Shown one piece after another: positions 33,653-42,847 of a DNA stretch of 59,037 nt. The stretch's first letter is position 1. Each line of letters starts with the position of its first letter. The translations under genes and the position numbers were made by a program. The notes beneath the pieces were generated by a model. That model saw only the letters and a program-made list of their open reading frames with translations. It searched no databases and was not told where the DNA came from. This stretch comes from JBFHRE01 sp041746105 (GTDB lineage Bacteria > Actinomycetota > Acidimicrobiia > Spongiisociales > ZC4RG35), in the NCBI GenBank assembly GCA_041746105.1, contig JBGTHP010000038.1, forward strand, positions 1-59,037, read 5' to 3'.

Positions 33653-34249
33653 TCACCCGATCAGGAATCGATCCCAGGCCAGAAACAGACCGAAACCAAT
33701 CAGGGCGATGGCTCCGGTTTTGACCATGGTTCGATATATCTGGTCTGAAAAGCGGTGGGCGTTGGAACCGACCAAGAACGCAGTCATCAACTTGGTGCCG
33801 ACGAGTAGGGCGTAGAAGCCCACCAAAAACCCCACCGCCACCGCGGTCGAGTCGGCGCGTGCAACGATCGGTCCACCTACGGTCAGCCAGAATATCCACG
33901 GATGTGGCGAGGTCAGGTTGAGCCAGATGGCCCGCCTGAGGTCGCCTCCTCCCTGGCCGTCGAGGACGCGGTCATACCCCGCCTGGCGCAACTCGACTAC
34001 ACCGAGCCAAACCAGATAGACGGCGCCGATCAATGTCAAGACGTCGAGCGCGTCATCGCCGACTCGGCTGGTCGCGATGACGCTCACGATCAACATCGGC
34101 GTGTCCGTCAGAAAAGGCGCAAGGGCGACGCGCATCCCGGCCCTGGCACCCTTCTTGAGGGAGGTTGAGATCACGAAGATCATCAGAGGACCGGGGGAAA
34201 TCCCCGCCGCCCAGCCAAGACTTACCCCGATGAGGAGCGACCTCACCAA
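33653..34249 (-). CDS. LysE/RhtB-family amino acid exporter
   Basis: This small inner-membrane exporter has about six hydrophobic segments and 198 residues. The family signature appears at the start: GVSLGWAAGISPGPLMIFVISTSLKKG (residues about 8-34), with SPGP central. NLTSPHPWIFWLTVGGP lies in the middle. Related proteins export lysine, threonine, homoserine or other metabolites. The substrate here cannot be deduced. Its start overlaps the DUF2207 gene by seven bases, placing it at the end of the sucCD-lemA run. Confidence 0.9.
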   Translation of the reverse strand: MVRSLLIGVSLGWAAGISPGPLMIFVISTSLKKGARAGMRVALAPFLTDTPMLIVSVIATSRVGDDALDVLTLIGAVYLVWLGVVELRQAGYDRVLDGQGGGDLRRAIWLNLTSPHPWIFWLTVGGPIVARADSTAVAVGFLVGFYALLVGTKLMTAFLVGSNAHRFSDQIYRTMVKTGAIALIGFGLFLAWDRFLIG

Positions 34250-36066
34250 GCCCCGCCACCGCCCCCTCCACCGCCACCGCCACCGCCACCCGAGAAGCCT
34301 CCTCCTCCACCACTTCCGCTAGAGGGAGGAGTGAAGGCACCGCGCAGTGATGACCCCAGCCCGGCAAAGGCATTCTCGGTATGCCCTCCCGTGAATCCAT
34401 GGGTTCCGAACCAATACAGGTTGGACGACTCTTGGAGAGCGGCCGGGGCGTGGATACGGGCCGCGGTCAAAACCTCCTCGGCCACCCCGAGGGCGATCCC
34501 GTATACGAGATAGCGGTCCCAGAGGGCCAGCGAGATCGCAGGAGCTTCCTCCAGTCGGCTGAAATCGACAAGGTATCGGCGAAACGCCTCCCACCTGGCG
34601 GCGAGAAGAGCACCCTCTGGCGTTCTTCTCGCCGAGGTTTTCCGAAACGAACCGAACACGGCGAGGATGACGAGATTGGAGAACAGTGCACCCATCGCCA
34701 CCGCAACCAGCCACGGCGCATCAACCCACGGACTCGCAGCGAGAAAGATGAGTCCGAACAGGACCACAAACACCGCCACCGACCAGGCGGCCAGCCGAAC
34801 CCGGCCAGACAGATCAAGCAGCTTGCGGCTTCCGAGGTCTGCTTTCACCTGGGACACGAATGCCTGGTACGCGGATGCATTTGCCGTGGCGTCGTCTCGA
34901 ATCAACGATCGAAACTCTCGGAGAGGCTGATCGCCCTCGCCCAGCACCCGTTCCATGACCCGCATGACCGACTGCTCGTGCGCTTCGGATGGGTCGGGCT
35001 GGGACGGCGCTATGCCGAGTTCCAGATCGGTTGTATCGCCAAAAAGAATCCGATCGACCTGGACGGGCCGAGCAGTCAAAAGTCCGCGACGGATGAAGTC
35101 GAACATGGTGGCCGTGAACCCCTCATGGTCAACCTTGCCCTGCGTCACCAATCCCTGGACCAGTGCCGGTGCGTCCTCCGACGGCGGTTCCTGTTCGTAC
35201 TCACGGTCGTAATCGATCTTCGGTTCTTTTCCGTGACGCAAGAAGATGAAGGCGGCAATGATCGTGCCGGGGGCGAAGACCAGGATGATCGATGCAACCA
35301 CCCTGAACCAGAAAGCGGCTCTGGCGAAGGAGGCTGCGGCCTGTTCCTCCTCGATGATGGCATCGAATCCAGCGCCTTCTACCACGATGGCGCCAGAAGT
35401 CTCATCGAGAGCGTCCGGCGGAAACAGAACTCGCAACTCGACGAACTGGCCGGGGGGAATATCCGACGCCTGCAGCGAGACGCCGATGGCTCCATCGATG
35501 GATGTCGACCCGTTGACGCGTGACGGATGTCCCCACACCCTGACCCTTGACTCCTCGACGGACACCGGGAACGTGAGGCGAGCGGACAGACTCCTCACCG
35601 GAACCTGCCATTCGTCACCCCACACCTTGAGATTGACGTCGACGGTGTCGTCGTAGACCTTCGCCAAACCCCACATGCGGTACTGAACCGTGAAGACCCT
35701 GACCTCGCTGAAGGCCGAATAATGCCAGACCACCCGGAGCCGGTCGCCCAGATCGGCCAAGCCGAATGTTCCAGCCGGAGAGCTGCAACCCAACTCGGCG
35801 CAGGCTCCTGGCTCGAAGGCGACTCCGTTTTCTGTAACCGAAACATCGGTGATCCGCTGACGGTTGCCAATCGGAATGTCGCGATATGCCCCGCTGAAGA
35901 TCCCGTCAAAGGAATATGTCAGCTGTTCGGTGATGATCAATGACCCATCGTGCTGAATGTCGACAGAAACAACGGCCGACGGCAACTCAAAACTTTTGGC
36001 GAGCGCAGGCAGCGCGGGAATAACCGCCAGCGACATCGCCGCCAAAAGGACGGCGATGCGTTTCAT
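34243..36066 (-). CDS. DUF2207 membrane protein with glycine-rich tail
   Basis: A signal peptide (to about residue 23) leads into an extracytoplasmic DUF2207 domain of about 220 residues, with VVSVDIQHDGSLIITEQLTYSF and GAYRDIPIG as family hallmarks. A membrane helix (VVASIILVFAPGTIIAAFIFL) and a cytoplasmic region follow. Two more helices (around 430-480), a further domain and a tail of glycines broken by S, F and W complete it. It is coupled to lemA by an overlapping TGATG, an arrangement often seen for these two families. The biochemical role is unknown, probably in the cell envelope. Confidence 0.85.
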   Translation of the reverse strand: MKRIAVLLAAMSLAVIPALPALAKSFELPSAVVSVDIQHDGSLIITEQLTYSFDGIFSGAYRDIPIGNRQRITDVSVTENGVAFEPGACAELGCSSPAGTFGLADLGDRLRVVWHYSAFSEVRVFTVQYRMWGLAKVYDDTVDVNLKVWGDEWQVPVRSLSARLTFPVSVEESRVRVWGHPSRVNGSTSIDGAIGVSLQASDIPPGQFVELRVLFPPDALDETSGAIVVEGAGFDAIIEEEQAAASFARAAFWFRVVASIILVFAPGTIIAAFIFLRHGKEPKIDYDREYEQEPPSEDAPALVQGLVTQGKVDHEGFTATMFDFIRRGLLTARPVQVDRILFGDTTDLELGIAPSQPDPSEAHEQSVMRVMERVLGEGDQPLREFRSLIRDDATANASAYQAFVSQVKADLGSRKLLDLSGRVRLAAWSVAVFVVLFGLIFLAASPWVDAPWLVAVAMGALFSNLVILAVFGSFRKTSARRTPEGALLAARWEAFRRYLVDFSRLEEAPAISLALWDRYLVYGIALGVAEEVLTAARIHAPAALQESSNLYWFGTHGFTGGHTENAFAGLGSSLRGAFTPPSSGSGGGGGFSGGGGGGGGGGGGGAW

Positions 36067-36620
36067 CAGAAGCTGACTTGAGGCGCCTCGTCGGCGTTGG
36101 ATGGAGCGTCAAAGAATTCGCGAGCCTTGAAGCCGGCCAGCGAGGCGACGATGTTCGACGGCACCATATGCACCTTGTTGTTGTAGCTCAAAACGGTGTC
36201 GTTGTAGATCTGGCGTGAGATCGCAACCTTGTTCTCTGTCTCTTCGAGCTGCGCCTGAAGTTCCAGGAAATTCTGGTTGGCCTTCAACTCCGGATAGGCC
36301 TCGGCCAGAGCGAACAATTGGCGTAGAGCGCCGGTCAAAAGGTTGTCGGCGGCCGCTTGCTCCCCCGGTGTGGAAGCGCTGAGACCGGCATTGCGGGCGG
36401 CAACGACACGCTCGAACGTTTCCTTCTCGTGCGCCGCGTACCCTTTGACGGTCTCGACGATGTTCGGGATCAGATCAAAACGCCGTTTGAGCTGAACCTC
36501 GATCTGACCGAGAGAATTGTCGACCCGGTTGCGTAACTGAACGAGCCCGTTGTAGGTGGCGACCGCCCAGCCGACAAGGACGACCAGTACGACTGCGATG
36601 ACTATCAGCGTAGGAACCAT
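36066..36620 (-). CDS. LemA family protein
   Basis: LemA proteins have one N-terminal membrane helix with a mostly outside four-helix-bundle domain and no known activity. The helix is VPTLIVIAVVLVVLVGWAVATYNGLV. The diagnostic RNRVDNSLGQIEVQLKRRFDLIPNIVETVKGYAAHE, then AEAYPELKANQNFLELQAQLEETENKVAISRQIYND and the C-terminal FxAREFFDAP-like end are present. The ATG at 36620 gives 184 residues. A longer frame from 36698 adds no conserved part. It lies 94 bp after sucD, with an 8-bp inverted repeat (CTCCGGGC...GCCCGGAG) in the gap. Confidence 0.93.
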   Translation of the reverse strand: MVPTLIVIAVVLVVLVGWAVATYNGLVQLRNRVDNSLGQIEVQLKRRFDLIPNIVETVKGYAAHEKETFERVVAARNAGLSASTPGEQAAADNLLTGALRQLFALAEAYPELKANQNFLELQAQLEETENKVAISRQIYNDTVLSYNNKVHMVPSNIVASLAGFKAREFFDAPSNADEAPQVSF

Positions 36621-36714
36621 GCCCCGATCATAGGCACCCCGCTCCGGGCTCGCAGACCGACAAAGGCCCGGAGACCGCCTTAGGTCACGGTTGCCCACGA
36701 CCGCTGGGCGAGTG

Positions 36715-37641
36715 TCACCGTTTCAGGGCGTCGACCATCGCGGATCCCATGTCGGTCGGAGTGGGCGCAACCTCTATCCCGGCGTCCTTCATGGCCGCGA
36801 TCTTCGCCTCGGCCGTGCCTTTTCCACCGCTGATAATCGCCCCGGCATGCCCCATTCTCTTGCCGGCCGGGGCAGTGGTGCCTGCGATGAAACCGGCGAC
36901 CGGCTTCGTCATCTCGGCCTTGACGAATTCTGCGGCATCCTCTTCCGCGGTGCCACCGATCTCCCCGATCATGATCACGCCCTCGGTGGCCGGATCGTCG
37001 TTGAACAACCTGAGCACGTCCACGAAGTTGGTTCCATTCACCGGATCACCGCCGATCCCCACCGCCGTTGTCTGACCTAATCCGAGGCGCGTGAGTTGAT
37101 GTACTGCTTCGTAGGTGAGGGTGCCAGAACGCGACACAACACCGATCTTGCCTGGCTGATGGATGTATCCCGGCATGATTCCGATCTTGCACTCTGCCGG
37201 TGTGATGACACCAGGGCAGTTGGGACCAACCAGCCGAGTCGACTTGTCGGCCAGGTATCGCTTCACCTTCACCATGTCGGCTACCGGGATGCCTTCTGTG
37301 ATGCAGATGACGAGCCGGAGCCCCGCCTCGGCCGCCTCCATGATGGCGTCGCCTGCGCCCGCAGGAGGGACATACACCACGCTCGTGTCGGCGCCGCTCG
37401 AAGCGACGGCCTCGAGCACGGTGCCATAAACCGGAAACTCGATCTCGTAGGTGTCTGGACGGCCGGGGACGCCGCTGTGATCGGTCTCGCCGGCAAACGC
37501 CTGGACCGTGCCGGCACGCGATGGGTGGACACCGGCCACTACTTGGGTGCCATAGGCAATGGCTTTGTCGGTGTGGAACTGGCCGGTTTTGCCAAGACCC
37601 TGGACGATGACTTTGGTGTTGCGATCGACGAGGACACTCAT
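36715..37641 (-). CDS. sucD: Succinyl-CoA synthetase alpha subunit
   Basis: With SucC this enzyme makes ATP or GTP from succinyl-CoA. The CoA-binding Rossmann motif VIVQGLGKTGQFHTDKAIAYG lies at residues 12-32. LVGPNCPGVITP, SRSGTLTYEAV and GIGGDPVNGTNFVDVL are conserved. The phosphorylated histidine is in KRMGHAGAIISGGKGTAE. It overlaps sucC by four bases (ATGA). The 308 residues are normal. Confidence 0.96.
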   Translation of the reverse strand: MSVLVDRNTKVIVQGLGKTGQFHTDKAIAYGTQVVAGVHPSRAGTVQAFAGETDHSGVPGRPDTYEIEFPVYGTVLEAVASSGADTSVVYVPPAGAGDAIMEAAEAGLRLVICITEGIPVADMVKVKRYLADKSTRLVGPNCPGVITPAECKIGIMPGYIHQPGKIGVVSRSGTLTYEAVHQLTRLGLGQTTAVGIGGDPVNGTNFVDVLRLFNDDPATEGVIMIGEIGGTAEEDAAEFVKAEMTKPVAGFIAGTTAPAGKRMGHAGAIISGGKGTAEAKIAAMKDAGIEVAPTPTDMGSAMVDALKR

Positions 37642-38861
37642 GAGACAAGCTCGACGATCTTCTGTGCTCCGTCTTTCATGTCATCGGCGGCGACCACGTC
37701 GAGCCCTGAATCCCTGATGATCTGTTTTCCGATCTCGACATTGGTGCCTTCGAGACGAACCACCAGCGGGACGGTGAGTCCGACCTTCTTGACGGCCTCC
37801 ACGATGCCGGTCGCGATCACATCGCAGCGCATGATCCCCCCGAAGATGTTCACAAAGATCCCTTTGACGTTGGGGTCCCTCGTGATGATCTGGAAGGCGG
37901 TTGCGACCTGGTCCTCGTTGGCGCCGCCACCAACATCCAAAAAGTTGGCTGGTTCGCCGCCGACGTGCTTGATGGTGTCCATCGTCGCCATCGCCAGACC
38001 GGCGCCGTTGACGAGACACCCAATCGTGCCGTCGAGGGTTATGTAGCTGAGACCCGTCTTTTTTGCCTCGAGCTCTGCGGGGTCCTCTTCCGACTCGTCT
38101 CGCATCGCCTCGATGTCAGGGTGCCGGAACAACGCGTTGTCGTCGAAGGCCATCTTCCCGTCGAGTGCCATCACATCGCCGGAGGTGGTCACGACCAGCG
38201 GATTGATCTCGATCAGGTCGCTGTCCCACTCGACGGCGGCGTCTGCCAACGCCTTGACAAAACCGACAAAATTGGTCGCAGCGGAACCGGACAACCCCAG
38301 ACCGATGGCCAGCCGATTCGCCTGGAAGTCGGCAAGACCAAACGCCGGGTCGACGGTTTCGCGCAGTATCAAGTCCGGCGACTCCTCTGCCACCTTTTCG
38401 ATCTCCATTCCGCCTTCGGTCGACGCCATGATCAAGTTGCGACCGACAGACCGGTCGAGCAACACCGAAAGGTAGAGCTCCCGTTCGATATCGATCCCCT
38501 GCTCGATGTAGAGACGATTCACCTGCTTGCCCTCGCTCCCGGTCTGGATCGTCACCAGGGTGGATCCGAGCATGGCAGAAGCAAGTTCGCGCACCCTCTC
38601 AGCGGCAGCCTCGGTTCCGCCCTTGATCCCGGCTGTCACGACGGTCACCCCACCGAGGTCGGGATGTTCGAGAAACCGCCCCTTACCGCGCCCTCCGGCG
38701 TGGATCTGGGACTTGACCACGACTACGGGGTTTCCGCTCTCAGCGACGAGTGGGCCAACCGCGGCCACGGCCTCGTCGACGGTGGTTGCCATCGTCCCCT
38801 TCGGCACTGGGATGCCCCGTTCTGCCATCAGTCGTTTTGCCTGGTATTCGTGGATCTTCAC
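37638..38861 (-). CDS. sucC: Succinyl-CoA synthetase beta subunit
   Basis: This subunit carries the ATP-grasp nucleotide site and the succinate site. It starts MKIHEYQAKRLMAERGIPVP, has VVVKSQIHAGGRGKG, EINPLVVTTSGDVMALDGKMAFDDNAL, YITLDGTIGCLVNGAGLAMATMDTI and the C-terminal FVNIFGGIMRCDVIA. Its 407 residues are typical. It follows the methylmalonyl-CoA mutase B12 subunit gene by 13 bp. The products of the two steps connect (methylmalonyl-CoA to succinyl-CoA to succinate), which supports a shared transcript. Confidence 0.96.
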   Translation of the reverse strand: MKIHEYQAKRLMAERGIPVPKGTMATTVDEAVAAVGPLVAESGNPVVVVKSQIHAGGRGKGRFLEHPDLGGVTVVTAGIKGGTEAAAERVRELASAMLGSTLVTIQTGSEGKQVNRLYIEQGIDIERELYLSVLLDRSVGRNLIMASTEGGMEIEKVAEESPDLILRETVDPAFGLADFQANRLAIGLGLSGSAATNFVGFVKALADAAVEWDSDLIEINPLVVTTSGDVMALDGKMAFDDNALFRHPDIEAMRDESEEDPAELEAKKTGLSYITLDGTIGCLVNGAGLAMATMDTIKHVGGEPANFLDVGGGANEDQVATAFQIITRDPNVKGIFVNIFGGIMRCDVIATGIVEAVKKVGLTVPLVVRLEGTNVEIGKQIIRDSGLDVVAADDMKDGAQKIVELVS

Positions 38862-38874
38862 GAACCTTCCTCTC

Positions 38875-39267
38875 TCAGTTTTTGCGAACGTTCTCTTCGA
38901 CCCATGCAGCGATTTCGTCGATGGGGGCGCCCGGCGTGAACACAGCCGCCAAACCGGCCGATATCAGAACCTCGATGTCGGCTTCTGGGATGACTCCACC
39001 ACCAAAAACGACGATGTCGGCCGCATCGCGCTCTTTCAGGATCTCGACCACTCGAGGAAACAGTGTGAGATGAGCACCTGAGAGGGACGAGAGACCGATC
39101 GCGGCCACGTCCTCTTGCAGAGCAGTTTCGACTATCTGTTCAGGGGTTTGATGCAAGCCGGAGTAGATGACTTCGTTCCCGGCGTCCCTGAGCACACGCG
39201 CGATGACCTTTGCTCCGCGATCGTGGCCGTCGAGGCCGGGTTTGGCGATGAGGATACGGCGCGCCAC
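38875..39267 (-). CDS. B12-binding subunit of methylmalonyl-CoA mutase-type enzyme
   Basis: This is a stand-alone cobalamin-binding domain of the acyl-CoA mutase family. AKPGLDGHDRGAKVIARVLRDAGNEVIY contains the DxHxxG motif, with His providing the lower cobalt ligand. GLSSLSGAHLTLFP and FGGGVIPEADIEVL complete the B12 fold. The 130-residue length fits the small subunit of the split methylmalonyl-CoA mutase (McmA2 type). Isobutyryl-CoA or ethylmalonyl-CoA mutases have similar subunits. The large catalytic subunit is not in the window. It is followed closely by sucC. Confidence 0.9.
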   Translation of the reverse strand: MARRILIAKPGLDGHDRGAKVIARVLRDAGNEVIYSGLHQTPEQIVETALQEDVAAIGLSSLSGAHLTLFPRVVEILKERDAADIVVFGGGVIPEADIEVLISAGLAAVFTPGAPIDEIAAWVEENVRKN

Positions 39268-39367
39268 GTCGAGTCAGGTTACCCAAACCGCTGGAGGCGA
39301 ACGCCGACCCGGTTCGTTGGAGCCTTCGTTGTCGTAGGCTGAGTGGATACGACCTCCTGGAGCGAGC

Positions 39368-40465
39368 ATGCCACTATCGAACCTTCACCTACTTGCCAAC
39401 GCAGGCCAGAGTGTCTGGTCGGACCAGATCAGCCGCTCGATGCTCGACTCGGGGGAACTCGAGACCAGGATTCGGGAAGACGCCGTAACCGGTGTCACCT
39501 CCAACCCCTCGATATTTGCCGCCGCCATCGTCGGTTCGGCCGACTACGCAGACCAACTGGAACAACTCACTGGCCGCGGCGCCGAGCCGCACGAGATCAT
39601 CGCCGCTCTGATGACTGACGATCTCCAGCGGGCTTGTGACGCTCTACGCCCGATCTGGGAGCAGCGAGAGGGCCGTGACGGCCATGTGTCGGTCGAAGTC
39701 GACCCAGAACTCGCCCACCAGACCGAGGCAACGGTGGCGGAGGCGAGGGAGTGGGTCAAGCGGATAGACCGCCCCAACCTCCTGGTGAAGGTACCTGCAA
39801 CCGCAGCGGGGGTCCCCGCGATCGAAACCCTCATAGGCGAAGGGATCTCGATCAACGTCACCCTCATTTTCTCACTCCAGCGGTACGCCGAGGTGATGGA
39901 GGCCTATCTTGGCGGCCTCGAACGTTATGCCGCGATTGGAGGCGACCTCTCACAGGTCGCATCGGTTGCCTCCTTTTTCGTCTCTCGCTTCGACACCGAG
40001 ATCGACCCCCGGCTCGAGGAGATCGGTTCACCAGAAGCGCTGGCCCTACGCGGCGAGGTGGCGATCGCCAATGCCAGAGTGGCCTATCAACTATTCCTCG
40101 ACACTTTCAAGGGAACCCGCTGGAACGGGTTGGTCTCACGAAATGCAAGACTCCAACGACCGCTCTGGGCGAGCACATCGACCAAAGATCCGTCATACCG
40201 AACGACGATGTACGTCGACACTCTGGCCGCACCCCACACGGTCAACACGATGCCCCTGCCAACGATCGACGCCTATCAGAAAGCGGCGCCACCACTCACC
40301 ATCGTCGGGCCAGAGGAGATGGGACACGCCGCCAACGTCCTCCAATCCTTGGCCTCGGTCGGCATCGATTACGACGAGGTCGCCGACGTCCTCGAGCGCG
40401 AGGGCGTTGAGAAGTTCATGGACGCCGGTCGCAAACTGCTGACGGACGTCGCTGGGAGCGTTTGA
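39368..40465 (+). CDS. tal: Transaldolase
   Basis: Transaldolase moves a dihydroxyacetone unit between sugar phosphates in the non-oxidative pentose phosphate pathway. VTGVTSNPSIFAAAI is the N-terminal signature, PNLLVKVPATAAG holds the Schiff-base lysine (about residue 140), and GISINVTLIFSLQRY, SRFDTEID and LWASTSTKDPSY follow. The 365 residues match the long actinobacterial form. It is divergent from the mutase subunit gene and convergent with pcrA. Confidence 0.95.
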   Translation: MPLSNLHLLANAGQSVWSDQISRSMLDSGELETRIREDAVTGVTSNPSIFAAAIVGSADYADQLEQLTGRGAEPHEIIAALMTDDLQRACDALRPIWEQREGRDGHVSVEVDPELAHQTEATVAEAREWVKRIDRPNLLVKVPATAAGVPAIETLIGEGISINVTLIFSLQRYAEVMEAYLGGLERYAAIGGDLSQVASVASFFVSRFDTEIDPRLEEIGSPEALALRGEVAIANARVAYQLFLDTFKGTRWNGLVSRNARLQRPLWASTSTKDPSYRTTMYVDTLAAPHTVNTMPLPTIDAYQKAAPPLTIVGPEEMGHAANVLQSLASVGIDYDEVADVLEREGVEKFMDAGRKLLTDVAGSV

Positions 40466-40514
40466 ATCGGATCGAGGAGGTCCGCTTCGGCATCGGCGCT
40501 CGAGCTTTCGTCGG

Positions 40515-42737
40515 CTAGGTGACCACTTCGAGTGGCGCCCACGCCAAGAGAAGACGTTTGCGCCCGACTCCGTCGAACATGACCTCGGCTGTCGCCCGAT
40601 CGCCGGCGCCGATCACCTCGAGAACGGTCCCAATCCCCCACGACTTGTGCGACACACGATCGCCCGCCATGACCTCTGCTGCTCCGACTGTCTTTTCTGG
40701 TGGGATCCAACGGTCGAGCGACCCCTGACGAACCCTGCCCTTGACGGTCTGCATCAGATGATCCGGAATCTCCTTGAGGAATCGGCTGGGTGGGTTGTAG
40801 GAAGTGGCCCCCCACAACGTCCTGCCATACGCGGAACTGAGGAAGAGGCGGTCCATGGCCCTGGTCACGCCGACATACGCAAGTCGTCGCTCCTCCTCCA
40901 TCTCGGCAGGCTCACCGAGGCTTCTGGAGTGCGGAAAGATCCCGTCCTCCATCCCGATCACGAAGACGACAGGAAACTCGAGACCCTTGGCGGTATGAAG
41001 TGTCATCAGCGTGACCGCCCCGGCGCCGGCATCGAACTCATCGACATCATTGACGAGAGCGGTCTGTTCCAAGAACAGCTGTAACCGGCGAAGGGGATCC
41101 AGCTCATCCCACGGGTCCCCCGCCACTACGGCACCGGTGTTGGCGTCCTCGAATTCGGTGGCAACCGACGCCAGTTCGCGCAAATTCTCAAGACGACCCA
41201 GCGCTTCGATCGTCCGCTCGGCCTCCAGAGTCTGGGCGTAGCCTGTGTCCTCGATCACCGATTTGATCGCAGAAGTGATTCCCTCTTCTGCTGCCGTGTG
41301 AATTTGGTCGAGGACCGCCACGAATTCGATGACCCTGCGCACCGCTCCGCTGTTGAGCTGATTGATTTCCTCGACCCGGCGGATCGCCTCACCAAACGAG
41401 ATCTTTTGGTCCTGGGCGAACCTGTCGATATGTCCGACGGTCGTATCGCCGATCCCTCGTTTCGGCTCGTTGATGATCCTCTTGAGGGCGACCTGATCGT
41501 CGGGATTGACGATCGTCCTCAGGTAGGCGGTGGCGTCTTTGATCTCTTTGCGGTCATAAAAACGCACGCTGCCGACCACCATGTAGCCGATGCCACGGCG
41601 CATGAAAACGTCTTCCACCACGCGAGATTGAGCGTTGGTGCGATAAAAGACTGCGATGTCGGAAGGGTTGTAGCCCCGTTCGATCATTGCTTCCACCTGA
41701 TCGGCGACAAAGCCGGCCTCGTCGTGCTCATCCTCGGCCTCGAAACGAATGATCGGTTCGCCATCGCCCCTATCGCTCCACAAGTGTTTGGCCTGACGCC
41801 TCGGGTTGTTGGCGATTACGGCGTTGGCCGCGCTGAGGATGGTCTCGGTCGAACGGTAGTTCTGATCCAAAACCACGACCCGTGCGTCGGGATAATCCTT
41901 CTCGAAGTCGAGGATGTTGCGGATGTCGGCTCCCCGCCAGCGGTAGATCGACTGGTCTGAATCGCCAACAACACAGAGGTTCCGGTGAAGTTCGGTCAAT
42001 TTCTTGACGAGTACGTATTGAGCACGGTTGGTGTCCTGGTACTCGTCAACGAGCACATAGCGAAACCGGTTCTGGTACTCATCCGCCACATCCGGGAAAG
42101 CCTCGAAGAGCTCGACGGTGATCATCAGAAGGTCGTCGAAGTCCATCGCCGACGCCTCCAACAGCCGTTGCTGGTAGAGGCGGTAGACGTCCGCAACCTG
42201 CTCGTGATAGAAGCCGGAATCACGGTGTTTGAACGATTCGTAGTCGATCAACTCGTTTTTGGCGTTCGAGATTGTGGCGCGCACGGTTTTTGGAGGGAAC
42301 CGTTTCGTGTCGAGATCGAGATCCTTGAGGCACGCCGTCACCAGTCGCACAGAGTCCTGTTCGTCGTAAATCGAGAAACTGGAGCGGTAGCCGAAGCGGT
42401 GAGCGTGCTTGCGCAAGATCCGGACGCAGGCAGAGTGAAATGTCGACACCCACATGGCTCGGCCTGGCCCGCCGACCAGATCGACCACACGATCTTTCAT
42501 CTCGTCGGCTGCTTTGTTGGTGAACGTGATGGCAAGGATGGACGAAGGCGAAACTCTGAGGTCTTTGATCAGGTGAGCTATCCGGTAGGTCAACACACGC
42601 GTCTTGCCAGACCCGGCGCCCGCCACGACCACCACCGGTCCTTCGGTGGCGGCTACACCCTCACGCTGGACAGGGTTGAGGTCCGCAAAAAGTTCCGAAT
42701 CGGTAGGGGTGTCGTCCCTGAACCATTGCGTCTGCAC
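40515..42737 (-). CDS. pcrA: UvrD/PcrA-type ATP-dependent DNA helicase
   Basis: This superfamily 1A 3'-5' helicase acts in repair and replication restart. The Q motif LNPVQREGV, Walker A VVAGAGSGKTRVLTYRIAHLI, motif Ia ILAITFTNKAADEMKDRV, Walker B YVLVDEYQDTN, motif III VVGDSDQSIYRWRGAD, motif IV LDQNYRSTETIL, motif V LMTLHTAKGLEFPVVFV and motif VI RLAYVGVTRAM are intact. The C-terminal Tudor-like domain has GDRVSHKSWGIGTVLEV. I chose the GTG at 42737. A TTG at 42782 would add 15 residues. It may share a transcript with the kinase genes upstream. Confidence 0.95.
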   Translation of the reverse strand: MQTQWFRDDTPTDSELFADLNPVQREGVAATEGPVVVVAGAGSGKTRVLTYRIAHLIKDLRVSPSSILAITFTNKAADEMKDRVVDLVGGPGRAMWVSTFHSACVRILRKHAHRFGYRSSFSIYDEQDSVRLVTACLKDLDLDTKRFPPKTVRATISNAKNELIDYESFKHRDSGFYHEQVADVYRLYQQRLLEASAMDFDDLLMITVELFEAFPDVADEYQNRFRYVLVDEYQDTNRAQYVLVKKLTELHRNLCVVGDSDQSIYRWRGADIRNILDFEKDYPDARVVVLDQNYRSTETILSAANAVIANNPRRQAKHLWSDRGDGEPIIRFEAEDEHDEAGFVADQVEAMIERGYNPSDIAVFYRTNAQSRVVEDVFMRRGIGYMVVGSVRFYDRKEIKDATAYLRTIVNPDDQVALKRIINEPKRGIGDTTVGHIDRFAQDQKISFGEAIRRVEEINQLNSGAVRRVIEFVAVLDQIHTAAEEGITSAIKSVIEDTGYAQTLEAERTIEALGRLENLRELASVATEFEDANTGAVVAGDPWDELDPLRRLQLFLEQTALVNDVDEFDAGAGAVTLMTLHTAKGLEFPVVFVIGMEDGIFPHSRSLGEPAEMEEERRLAYVGVTRAMDRLFLSSAYGRTLWGATSYNPPSRFLKEIPDHLMQTVKGRVRQGSLDRWIPPEKTVGAAEVMAGDRVSHKSWGIGTVLEVIGAGDRATAEVMFDGVGRKRLLLAWAPLEVVT

Positions 42738-42847
42738 CCAAGGATCGTACCTGCCGCCCAGCTCTGAATCACATCGATGCAATTCGCGAATGGCACGAGC
42801 CCGAGGCCGGTGAATCCGGCGATGCCGTTGTGCCCTCCTCGAAAGGG

